DNA of 64,000 nt from the NCBI GenBank assembly GCA_949282265.1, contig CASDOZ010000002.1, positions 62,001 through 126,000 on the forward strand, given 5' to 3'. This stretch comes from an uncultured Bacteroidales bacterium (GTDB lineage: Bacteria; Bacteroidota; Bacteroidia; Bacteroidales; Paludibacteraceae). Shown here piece by piece: positions 7,381 to 15,121 of this stretch; position 1 is the stretch's first letter; each line of letters begins with the position of its first letter. Both the position numbers and the translations under genes were made by a program. Below the pieces are notes generated by a model. It was not told the DNA's origin. It made no database searches and saw nothing but the letters and a program-made list of their open reading frames with translations.

Positions 7381-9012
7381 ATGAAAAAGACGCATATATT
7401 TCCAATCACAACCTGCATATTGGCATTGTCGCTAGGTTCATGCAACCAGTTTTTAGAAGATACACCACGTGATCAAATTCCAGGAAGCATAGGGGTTGAC
7501 AATCCGACCGAGATTTATATCCGTACCGTGGCTACCTTGTATAATTACATAGGCGGATATGAAGACAGCCAAGGGCTACAAGGCACTTATCGTGGAATAT
7601 ACGACCTGAACACCTTCACCACAGACGAAGCCATTATTCCGACACGCGGCGGCGACTGGTACGATGGAGGTTTCTGGCAAGGATTGTTTTTACACGACTG
7701 GGGAACAAACAATTATGCCATACAAGCCACATGGGAATACCTGTACAAGGTCATTGTGCTTAGCAATCAATCCATCGAACAACTCGATGCGTTCCAAAAG
7801 GAACACCCTGACTTTGATTTGACCGCGTGGAAAGCAGAAGTCCGTGCATTACGTGCCATGTATTATTACTACTTGATGGATCTGTTCGGCCACGTGCCAC
7901 TCGTTTTATCTGCCTCAACACCCATTGGACAAGTAACACAGCAGCCCCGCAGCCAGATATTCGAATTTACCGTCAATGAATTATTGGCCGCGTTGCCAGA
8001 TTTGAGCAACGAACGAAGCAATGCACTCGGCAGCTATTACGGCAGGATAACCCGCCCCGTAACCCATTTCCTGCTGGCAAAAATCATATTGAACTACGAA
8101 GTCTATGCCGATAATGACTGGACAGACGGCACACGCCCAGACGGGAAGAACATAACGTTTAAAATCGGCAACCAGAAACTTAATGCTTGGCAAACCGTAC
8201 AAGCCTTTTGCGACAGCCTTGAAAAATTCGGATACAGCCTCGCACCAGCCTATACGGACAATTTCAAAGTATATAACGAAACATCACCGGAAAATATCTT
8301 TACCATTCCGATGGACAAATACACCTATACCAACCAAATGCAAAACCTGTTCCGCTCACGGCATTACAATCATGCAAAAGCATACGGGTTAGGCGGAGAA
8401 AATGGCTCATGCGCAACCGTCGAAGCTTTGCAGACTTTCGGATACGACACCGACAGCACCGATAGCCGCTTCGATGCCTGCTATTACGCCGGCATTGTAA
8501 CAGACCTTAAAGGCGACACCGTACGTCTGGACAACGGCACCATACTGGAATACTTGCCATGGCATGTCAAACTGGACTTATCCGGGCTACCGGAAGAAAA
8601 AACGGCCGGCGCACGCATGAAAAAATATGAAATAGACAACCAGGCGACCAAAGACGGGAAACTGTCGGACAACGACATAGTCCTGTTCCGTTATGCAGAC
8701 GTGTTACTTATGAAAAGCGAAGCGAAAGTGCGTAACGGAGAAAACGGCGATACCGAACTAAACGCCGTCCGTGCGCGCGCCGACATGCCGCCACGCCCGG
8801 CGACCTTGGAAAACATCTTGGCCGAACGGCAACTCGAACTGGCTTGGGAAGGCTGGCGCCGCCAAGATTTAATCCGTTTCGGGAAATTCACACGAACATA
8901 CAGCGAGCGGCCGGCATTACCGAAGGAAGAAAACGGTTATACAACCGTCTTCCCAATACCGGATAATATTTTGTCACTCAATCCCAGTTTGACCCAAAAT
9001 CCCGGTTATTAA
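7381..9012 (+). CDS. SusD/RagB-family nutrient-binding lipoprotein
   Basis: The 543-residue surface lipoprotein that caps the SusC barrel. The signal peptide ends in a lipobox-like LSLGSC with Cys21, followed by NQFLEDTPRDQ, a typical SusD start. TPR-like helices in the N-terminal half include WKAEVRALRAMYYYYLMDLFG. The conserved C-terminal block LAERQLELAWEGWRRQDLIRFGKF lies near residue 485. It shares the susC transcript. Ligand unknown. Full length and intact. Confidence 0.93.
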   Translation: MKKTHIFPITTCILALSLGSCNQFLEDTPRDQIPGSIGVDNPTEIYIRTVATLYNYIGGYEDSQGLQGTYRGIYDLNTFTTDEAIIPTRGGDWYDGGFWQGLFLHDWGTNNYAIQATWEYLYKVIVLSNQSIEQLDAFQKEHPDFDLTAWKAEVRALRAMYYYYLMDLFGHVPLVLSASTPIGQVTQQPRSQIFEFTVNELLAALPDLSNERSNALGSYYGRITRPVTHFLLAKIILNYEVYADNDWTDGTRPDGKNITFKIGNQKLNAWQTVQAFCDSLEKFGYSLAPAYTDNFKVYNETSPENIFTIPMDKYTYTNQMQNLFRSRHYNHAKAYGLGGENGSCATVEALQTFGYDTDSTDSRFDACYYAGIVTDLKGDTVRLDNGTILEYLPWHVKLDLSGLPEEKTAGARMKKYEIDNQATKDGKLSDNDIVLFRYADVLLMKSEAKVRNGENGDTELNAVRARADMPPRPATLENILAERQLELAWEGWRRQDLIRFGKFTRTYSERPALPKEENGYTTVFPIPDNILSLNPSLTQNPGY

Positions 9013-9049
9013 AAAGTCCCAAACCCGTAATTTCCTACGATAAAAACAG

Positions 9050-9057
9050 TATCTTTG
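9050..9057 (+). promoter_or_regulatory. rarA promoter, -7 element TATCTTTG
   Basis: TATCTTTG lies 25 nt before the rarA ATG in the 70-bp gap after susD. It fits the Bacteroidota TAnnTTTG pattern. Confidence 0.55.
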
Positions 9058-9082
9058 CGATTGTAAAAAAACAGCACATACC

Positions 9083-10354
9083 ATGCAACCATTGGCAGAG
9101 CGGATGCGTCCGCATACATTAGACGAATATATCGGCCAAAAACATCTGGTCGGCAAAGATGCCGTTTTACGCAAAATGATCGAATCAGGAAATATTTCCT
9201 CATTCATTTTGTGGGGACCTCCGGGTGTCGGCAAAACGACACTTGCCAAAATCATTGCGAACCAGTTGGATCGCCCTTTCTATACTTTAAGCGCAGTAAC
9301 GTCCGGTGTGAAAGATGTGCGTGAAGTCATCGAAAAGGCGAGCAAACAACGTTTCTTTTCCGCTGCCAATCCGATTCTGTTCATCGATGAAATCCACCGG
9401 TTCAGCAAAGCGCAACAAGACAGTTTGCTCGGTGCTGTGGAAAACGGAACGGTAACACTGATCGGCGCAACCACCGAAAACCCATCGTTTGAAGTGATTA
9501 CTCCCCTGCTCTCACGCTGCCAGGTGTATGTGCTGAAACCACTTGAAAAAGCTGATTTGCTGGAACTCGTCCATCGGGCACTGGCACAAGACAACGAACT
9601 GAAAAACAAACATGTGGAAATCAAGGAATATGACGCCATATTGCGCTATTCCGGCGGAGACGCCCGCAAATTGCTGAACATTCTGGAACTGGTCTGCAAC
9701 GCATCCGATGCAACCGACACCGTTATCATTGACAACCGTACTGTCACGGAACGACTGCAGCAGAATCCAGTTGCCTACGACAAAGATGGCGAAATGCACT
9801 ATGACATCATTTCCGCCTTTATCAAATCCATACGCGGGAGCGACCCCGATGCTGCCATCTATTGGCTGGCACGCATGGTTGCTGCAGGCGAAGACCCGAA
9901 GTTCATTGCGCGGCGGTTAGTCATATCGGCCGCGGAAGACATCGGGTTAGCCAACCCAAATGCCCTTTTGCTGGCCAATGCCTGTTTTGATGCACTCACA
10001 AAAATAGGTTGGCCGGAAGGACGGATTATTTTGGCAGAAACCACCATTTATTTGGCAACCTCGCAAAAGAGCAACTCTGCCTATCTAAGCATAGACAGCG
10101 CCTTGGCTTCTGTAAAAGAGACTGGAAACTTGCCGGTGCCGCTGCATCTGCGCAACGCCCCGACACAGCTGATGAAAGAACTGGATTATGGGGCGGAATA
10201 TAAATACGCACATGATTTCCCGAACCATTTTGTCAAGCAGCAGTTCCTACCGGACGAACTGAAAAATGCAAAATTCTGGCATCCGCAAGGAAATCCGGCC
10301 GAACGCAAATTGGACGAATGGATGAAGTTCCTGTGGGATGGAGATAAAAAATAA
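9083..10354 (+). CDS. rarA: Replication-associated recombination ATPase RarA (MgsA)
   Basis: A clamp-loader-like AAA+ ATPase that acts at stalled replication forks, 423 residues. It starts with the family hallmark PLAERMRPHTLDEYIGQ. Walker A is GPPGVGKTT (about residue 45), Walker B LFIDEIHRF (about 105), and sensor 1 LIGATTENPSFE. The C-terminal tetramerisation domain includes GSDPDAAIYWLARM and AAEDIGLANP. The length matches the family. The gene has its own promoter and ends at a convergent terminator shared with the ferredoxin gene. Confidence 0.95.
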   Translation: MQPLAERMRPHTLDEYIGQKHLVGKDAVLRKMIESGNISSFILWGPPGVGKTTLAKIIANQLDRPFYTLSAVTSGVKDVREVIEKASKQRFFSAANPILFIDEIHRFSKAQQDSLLGAVENGTVTLIGATTENPSFEVITPLLSRCQVYVLKPLEKADLLELVHRALAQDNELKNKHVEIKEYDAILRYSGGDARKLLNILELVCNASDATDTVIIDNRTVTERLQQNPVAYDKDGEMHYDIISAFIKSIRGSDPDAAIYWLARMVAAGEDPKFIARRLVISAAEDIGLANPNALLLANACFDALTKIGWPEGRIILAETTIYLATSQKSNSAYLSIDSALASVKETGNLPVPLHLRNAPTQLMKELDYGAEYKYAHDFPNHFVKQQFLPDELKNAKFWHPQGNPAERKLDEWMKFLWDGDKK

Positions 10355-10359
10355 AGACA

Positions 10360-10385
10360 AAAGGCGACCTGAAAAAGTCGCCTTT
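10360..10385. terminator. Bidirectional terminator between rarA and ferredoxin gene
   Basis: AAAGGCGAC (10360-10368) pairs with GTCGCCTTT (10377-10385) around an 8-nt loop. A/T runs lie on both sides, between two convergent genes. Confidence 0.75.
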
Positions 10386-10404
10386 CCTGTTGTAACAATC
10401 ACGT

Positions 10405-10590
10405 TCAATCTAGAAAACGCATAGCTTTCATCGGGCATTTCTGTACACATTTCCCGCACGAAATGCAAATTTCGTTATCTACCACAGGGAATCCGTCCAA
10501 GCCTTGCGTAATTGCCCCGACCGGGCAAAGCCTAATCAACGGGCACACGTGGTCATGCGGACACAATGTTTTGTCAACTGCAACAGCCAT
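10405..10590 (-). CDS. Small 4Fe-4S ferredoxin-like protein
   Basis: A 61-residue iron-sulfur protein. The C-terminal cluster motif is canonical (CISCGKCVQKCP, about residues 43-54). The N-terminal one is spaced differently (CPHDHVCPLIRLCP: C-x5-C-x4-CP), a form seen in small ferredoxin-like proteins where the first site may bind a different cluster or use another ligand. It begins 2 nt after the thioredoxin gene stop, so the two are probably translated from one message. An electron-carrier role with the thioredoxin is inferred from this pairing. Confidence 0.85.
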   Translation of the reverse strand: MAVAVDKTLCPHDHVCPLIRLCPVGAITQGLDGFPVVDNEICISCGKCVQKCPMKAMRFLD

Positions 10591-10592
10591 GA

Positions 10593-11033
10593 CTATTTTT
10601 TCAACAAAATGTCGTTAATTGCATCCACAAACGAAGATTTGGGCATAGCCCCCTGCGCCATTTGAGGTTGTCCTTCCATCGGAATAAACAAAATGGATGG
10701 AATGGAACGGATTCCGAACACAGCGGCTAATTCCTGTTCTTTCTCTGTATCCACCTTGTAGATATCAATACGCCCTTCGTATTCAGTAGCCAGTTCCTCC
10801 AATATGGGCGCAACCGCCTTGCATGGACCACACCACGAAGCATAAAAATCTATAATAGCCGGTTTATCACCTAAAAATTTCCATTCACCGGGATTAGCTT
10901 CATAATTAACAACCTTGGTCAAAAATTCAGCTTTTGTCAAATGTTTCACACTCATTGTTTCTGTTTTTTTAGTTTGTCCCGTACATGACATAACCATCAG
11001 ACCGGACGCAAGTAATACAAAAAATTTTTTCAT
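10593..11033 (-). CDS. Thioredoxin-fold lipoprotein
   Basis: A 146-residue thioredoxin exported as a lipoprotein. The signal peptide has a lipobox ending at Cys17 (LMVMSC), then a linker and a full thioredoxin fold with the active site WCGPCK (about 68-73) and the cis-Pro segment IRSIPSILF. It probably reduces envelope disulfides. It is divergent from oxyR, with back-to-back promoters between them, and is followed 2 nt later by the ferredoxin gene. Peroxide control by OxyR is plausible but not shown. Confidence 0.9.
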   Translation of the reverse strand: MKKFFVLLASGLMVMSCTGQTKKTETMSVKHLTKAEFLTKVVNYEANPGEWKFLGDKPAIIDFYASWCGPCKAVAPILEELATEYEGRIDIYKVDTEKEQELAAVFGIRSIPSILFIPMEGQPQMAQGAMPKSSFVDAINDILLKK

Positions 11034-11128
11034 CTTATTTTATTTAGAGCCATTCTGCAATATATGCGGACAACAGCCATGCCAATAAATTCCTCTGCTT
11101 TTTGGATTCGTTTTTTTTATTGTTGTTG

Positions 11129-11136
11129 CAAAGATA
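11129..11136 (-). promoter_or_regulatory. Thioredoxin-ferredoxin promoter
   Basis: On the minus strand TATCTTTG (complement of 11129-11136) is preceded by TTTG (complement of 11157-11160) with a 20-bp spacer, a good Bacteroidota promoter. It lies back to back with the oxyR promoter. Confidence 0.6.
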
Positions 11137-11171
11137 ATGCACGTTTTTATATCCAGCAAACAGAATTTTTC

Positions 11172-11179
11172 TATCTTTG
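11172..11179 (+). promoter_or_regulatory. oxyR promoter, -7 element TATCTTTG
   Basis: TATCTTTG lies 22 nt before the oxyR ATG. The -33 region of the divergent thioredoxin promoter lies inside the spacer upstream, so one bound regulator could cover both promoters. Confidence 0.55.
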
Positions 11180-11201
11180 CATCGATAAAATCAATAATGC
11201 T

Positions 11202-12128
11202 ATGACCCTGCAACAATTGGAATACATCGTCGCCGTGGACAAATACCGGCATTTCGTAAATGCAGCCGAAGCCTGCGGCATAACACAATCCACCCTGAGT
11301 TCAATGATTCAAAAACTGGAGAACGAGTTGGATGTACAAATTTTCGACCGGAACAGCCATCCGACCCGCCCGACATTGGCCGGCGAGGCCATTATCCGCC
11401 AGGCAAAAATCACTTTGTTCAACGCATCGCAACTCAAAGAAATGGTTTTGAGCGACAAAGAAAAAGAATCCGGGGAAATCCGTTTAGGAATCATTCCTAC
11501 CGTCGCCCCATACATCTTGCCCAAACTCTTTAAAACCATACATGCCACGTACCCGCAAATCCGGTTACGGGTTTCCGAAGCACGCACAGCAGCCATTATT
11601 GACAGGCTCGAACGCGCCGAACTCGACATGGCATTGTTAGCCACTCCGTTGAACAACAACGAATTGCTGGAAATCCCAATTTATTATGAACGTTTTTCTG
11701 CTTATGTATCGCCCGAAGACCCTTTGTACCAGAAAGCAGAAGTCGAATCACACCAGCTGCCGACCGAACGGCTCTGGCTGTTGCAAGAAGGGCATTGCCT
11801 GCGTAACCAAGTGCTGAATATCTGCGAGCAGAAGTCAGGTTATTCCGCCACGTATGAGGCCGGAAGCATCGACACATTGGTCAAAATCGTAGATGAAAAC
11901 GGCGGATATACCATCATTCCCGAACTGCATATAGAATTGCTCCACCCCAGACAGCAACAAAATGTCAAACGTCTGTCCAACCCCGAGCCTGTACGCGAGA
12001 TTTCCATCGTCGTGCGCAAAGATTATGTACGGGAACGACTGCTAAACATCATGGCCACTAGCATACGCAAGATTATCCCGGAACACATGGTAAACGAACG
12101 TTTGAAAAAATACGCCATCAAACTATAA
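11202..12128 (+). CDS. oxyR: Hydrogen-peroxide sensor OxyR (LysR family)
   Basis: A 308-residue LysR-type regulator. The winged HTH is at residues 1-60 (MTLQQLEYIVAVDKYRHFVN, then ACGITQSTLSSMIQKLE). The effector domain carries GHCLRNQVLNIC, placing Cys at 199 and 208, the same positions and spacing as the peroxide-sensing disulfide pair of E. coli OxyR. I start at 11202 because MTLQQLEY is the normal LysR beginning. An in-frame ATG at 11064 would cross the promoter. The gene is divergent from the thioredoxin-ferredoxin pair, a likely target. Redox sensing is strongly supported by the two Cys. Confidence 0.93.
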   Translation: MTLQQLEYIVAVDKYRHFVNAAEACGITQSTLSSMIQKLENELDVQIFDRNSHPTRPTLAGEAIIRQAKITLFNASQLKEMVLSDKEKESGEIRLGIIPTVAPYILPKLFKTIHATYPQIRLRVSEARTAAIIDRLERAELDMALLATPLNNNELLEIPIYYERFSAYVSPEDPLYQKAEVESHQLPTERLWLLQEGHCLRNQVLNICEQKSGYSATYEAGSIDTLVKIVDENGGYTIIPELHIELLHPRQQQNVKRLSNPEPVREISIVVRKDYVRERLLNIMATSIRKIIPEHMVNERLKKYAIKL

Positions 12129-12132
12129 CAAC

Positions 12133-14559
12133 TTACATCTGGGTACGCCACCAATGGACAAAAACAGCGTATTCGTCAGGTGCCAGGTTATCTTGCAACA
12201 AGACAAATTTTTCTTCCGGCTCAAGCTGTCGCGACACAATGTCCTGAGCCTGACGGAGTTTCTCCACCGATAACAAATCGGACAACTGCAAGTCATGGGA
12301 ACGGACAAAAGTGAACAAATGGCCGACTATCGTAGTCAAGGCCAAGCCACGCTCTTCCGCTATCCGACCTATTGTCATTCCAGAACGGAACATGGCCAAG
12401 GTCTGCCGGCTGCTGTCCCCTTTCTGCCGTTTCGGCTTGGCCGCTATTTCCGGCTCTTCCGGCATCGGTTCCAAATCATGCTCTTGCACATAATCGCATA
12501 TTATTTCCAAAAACTGTTTGCCGAAACGCTCAAATTTTTTCTTGCCAAATCCCTTAATTCGCAATAATCCTTTTTCCGTACACGGCAAACGGTTCGAAAT
12601 ATCAACCAACATGGCCGTGCTTCCAATCAAATAGACCGGGGAACTGATTTCTTTGGCCAGTTTGTTACGCAAACGAGCCAAACGTACCAGCAATTCAGGA
12701 TGTTCCGACGATGTTTCCAAATGTTCCTGCAAAGCTGCATACGACTTCACACGAAACGGTGGCATGACAAAACGCGCACGCGCATCATAATATGCTTCCA
12801 ATGTCGCATCGGTCCCCAAAGCATCCATCAAAGCAACTTTTTGTGCCAACGCACCGAAAACCGTTTGCAGGCTGTCATCATATTCCTTGGCATGGGCGCG
12901 CACATCGGTATGCACCGGCGACTGCATTATCAAATCTTCCAGATTTTTGAGTTCGGATTGGAAATATTGGCTGGCCGCAGCCATGCGCTTTTGCAAATGC
13001 GACTGGTAATCCTGTCCAGAAATAATCTGACCCAATTGAATACGGAATTTCCGACCTATCTCCTGCAAGGCAAACAACCGTCCTTGTATTCCGGCCAAAT
13101 AATCCACTGCCTGTTCGTTAAATTGTGAAGCATTCTCTTTCACATAAGCAATCAGCCTTTCTATCTGGCCATTGACACCACGGAAATCAAAAACGGATGA
13201 AAACAACAAACCCAGATAATCACGACGAGCCTCCGACAACCCTCGTTCTACTTCTTCCGGGAGCGGCTTGGAACGTTCATACTCCAGAATATCCGGCGCA
13301 CAGCCAAGACTACCCGTGCCAATCGGACTAAGCAGCACGATTCCCTCCAAAGAACGGCAACGGCTCAATGCCACATACACCTGGCCGGGCGCAAAAGCTT
13401 TTCCTGCATCAATAACCACCTTGTCGAATGTCAAGCCCTGGCTTTTATGGATGGTTATTGCCCAAGCCAAACGTAAAGGGAATTGTGTGAAACGTCCCAA
13501 TTCTTCTTCCACAAGCTGTTTTGTCTGCGGGTCGGTGGCATAACGGATATTTTTCCAGACCATCCGCTCCACACGTATTTCCTCCCCGTCCGACTCAACC
13601 ACAATGGCATCATCTTCCCAATTGACCACCATGCCGATTTTCCCATTATAGAAACGACGCGGATGCTGCTCATCGTTTTTCACAAACATCACTTTTGCAC
13701 CGGCTTTCAATTCCAATGTAGCTTCCGTAGGATAACTCTTCTCCTGGAATTCACCAGAAACAACCGCCTGATATGTCTTCGTAATATCTTGTATTTTAGC
13801 AAGTTCTTCCGTGTTAATCTTATCCGCCAGATAATTATGCGTCGTCAATGTAATATGAAAATCCTGTTCATCCCCATTTCTATAATCAGGCATATAACGT
13901 TCGCGCAACATTTCCATGCCAGCATCGGTCAGGCAGTTATTACGTACCTGGTTCAGCAAGGCAACAAACTTTTCATTCTGTTGCCGATAGATTGTATCCA
14001 GCTCTATATAAACCGGTTGCACTTCCTGCAACACCTTGCTCTGGAAAAAATAAGGCCCTTTATAGTAAGCACGCAACAACTGCCATTCAGCATCCTGAAC
14101 CACAGGCGAGAGTTGGAACATGTCGCCGATCAGCAACACTTGGACACCACCGAACGGCTCTGAATGACGATATTTGAAATGGCGCAACAACGTATCGACA
14201 GCATCCAATACATCAGCACGCACCATGCTTACTTCATCAATAACCAGAAGCTCCAATTCATACAACACTTTCCGACGGTCAGCACGCATTTTTATGCCTG
14301 AAACCAATTGTTTACGGAACTCTTCCGTCGGAATAAAAGGACTGAAGGGCAGTTGGAACAACGAATGCAAAGTCGTTCCCCCCGCATTAATGGCTGCAAC
14401 TCCTGTCGGAGCCGCAATCACCATCTGTTTATGGGTTTTATGCTGCAAATTATGCAGGAACGTCGTTTTGCCGGTTCCTGCTTTCCCCGTCAGGAATATG
14501 CAACGGTTCGTGGAAAGCGCATATTCATCTGCCAACTGATATACGGAAAGTTGTGTCAT
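12133..14559 (-). CDS. Pif1/RecD-like helicase with HRDC and HTH C-terminal domains
   Basis: An 808-residue SF1B DNA helicase. Walker A GKAGTGKT is at residues 25-32 and Walker B VIDEVSM follows. TIHKSQGLTFDKV and VYVALSRCRSLEG are the late helicase motifs (about 390-430). A long helical middle follows. About residue 645-720 is an HRDC-like domain (LARLRNKLAKEISSPVYLIG, then RIKGFGKKKFERFG). A helix-turn-helix segment (TLAMFRSGMTIGRIAEERGL, about 745-765) resembles the RecQ-associated HTH. I start at 14559 (MTQLSVYQLADEY); the ATG at 14640 adds an unconvincing 27 residues. Its stop is 4 nt from oxyR's, convergent. Role in G-quadruplex, fork or repair unwinding is family inference. Confidence 0.88.
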   Translation of the reverse strand: MTQLSVYQLADEYALSTNRCIFLTGKAGTGKTTFLHNLQHKTHKQMVIAAPTGVAAINAGGTTLHSLFQLPFSPFIPTEEFRKQLVSGIKMRADRRKVLYELELLVIDEVSMVRADVLDAVDTLLRHFKYRHSEPFGGVQVLLIGDMFQLSPVVQDAEWQLLRAYYKGPYFFQSKVLQEVQPVYIELDTIYRQQNEKFVALLNQVRNNCLTDAGMEMLRERYMPDYRNGDEQDFHITLTTHNYLADKINTEELAKIQDITKTYQAVVSGEFQEKSYPTEATLELKAGAKVMFVKNDEQHPRRFYNGKIGMVVNWEDDAIVVESDGEEIRVERMVWKNIRYATDPQTKQLVEEELGRFTQFPLRLAWAITIHKSQGLTFDKVVIDAGKAFAPGQVYVALSRCRSLEGIVLLSPIGTGSLGCAPDILEYERSKPLPEEVERGLSEARRDYLGLLFSSVFDFRGVNGQIERLIAYVKENASQFNEQAVDYLAGIQGRLFALQEIGRKFRIQLGQIISGQDYQSHLQKRMAAASQYFQSELKNLEDLIMQSPVHTDVRAHAKEYDDSLQTVFGALAQKVALMDALGTDATLEAYYDARARFVMPPFRVKSYAALQEHLETSSEHPELLVRLARLRNKLAKEISSPVYLIGSTAMLVDISNRLPCTEKGLLRIKGFGKKKFERFGKQFLEIICDYVQEHDLEPMPEEPEIAAKPKRQKGDSSRQTLAMFRSGMTIGRIAEERGLALTTIVGHLFTFVRSHDLQLSDLLSVEKLRQAQDIVSRQLEPEEKFVLLQDNLAPDEYAVFVHWWRTQM

Positions 14560-14655
14560 ATCATGATAAGCTAAAACTGTGGTCAACGTTTGCCTTTCGG
14601 TATTTTTTCCAATTATCCTTGAAAAACAGGCCGGAAGCAAATTGCAAATACAAAA

Positions 14656-14683
14656 AAACCCGCAGCCGAATTGCCACGGGTTA
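14656..14683 (-). terminator. Terminator after small HTH gene
   Basis: AACCCG (14657-14662) pairs with CGGGTT (14677-14682). Read on the minus strand, the stem is followed by seven T, just past the stop of the 82-residue gene. Confidence 0.6.
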
Positions 14684-14707
14684 TCTGTTCATGAGAAAAG
14701 AAAGATT

Positions 14708-14956
14708 TTACATGGATTTGTTTTCCCATGCCATCCGCAAAGCGACTTCCAAAATCTTTGTGTCATCTAACATTACCAGTCCACCATCTGGTCCTGGTTC
14801 TATATGGAAGCCTTCTCCGCTCGCCTTTTTCCCGCCAAAATAGCTACGTACAGTTTCTACGTCCAAGCCAAGTTCTTCTGCAATCTTGGCCATACTCCCG
14901 CTTGGAAGGCTGTCTTTCACCTTTCTCAACTCGTTGAATGTGATTGTCTTAATCAT
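14708..14956 (-). CDS. Small helix-turn-helix DNA-binding protein
   Basis: 82 residues. The segment SMAKIAEELGLDVETVRSYF (about 21-40) reads as a helix-turn-helix. The rest (GGKKASGEGFHIEPGPDGGL) is a short basic/Gly-rich wing and a C-terminal helix ending ENKSM. I recognise it as a small Bacteroidota DNA-binding type but know no function. It has its own terminator and sits alone between the helicase and the DUF349 gene. Confidence 0.65.
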   Translation of the reverse strand: MIKTITFNELRKVKDSLPSGSMAKIAEELGLDVETVRSYFGGKKASGEGFHIEPGPDGGLVMLDDTKILEVALRMAWENKSM

Positions 14957-15121
14957 GATAATTAACTATTTAGAGTTTAATTCGTATTGTTTTTAAAAAG
15001 TGCTATAAACTTACTATTTTATTTTTTTATAACCAATAAATCCGACTGATTATTTCCATAAAAAACAATAAAATTATTTTTAGCATTTGATTATCAATTG
15101 TATATCAGATAATATGCATTA

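Noticed and set aside
13483-14163. 226-codon plus-strand open frame inside the helicase gene
   Set aside because: Antisense shadow. The helicase motifs fix the coding strand.
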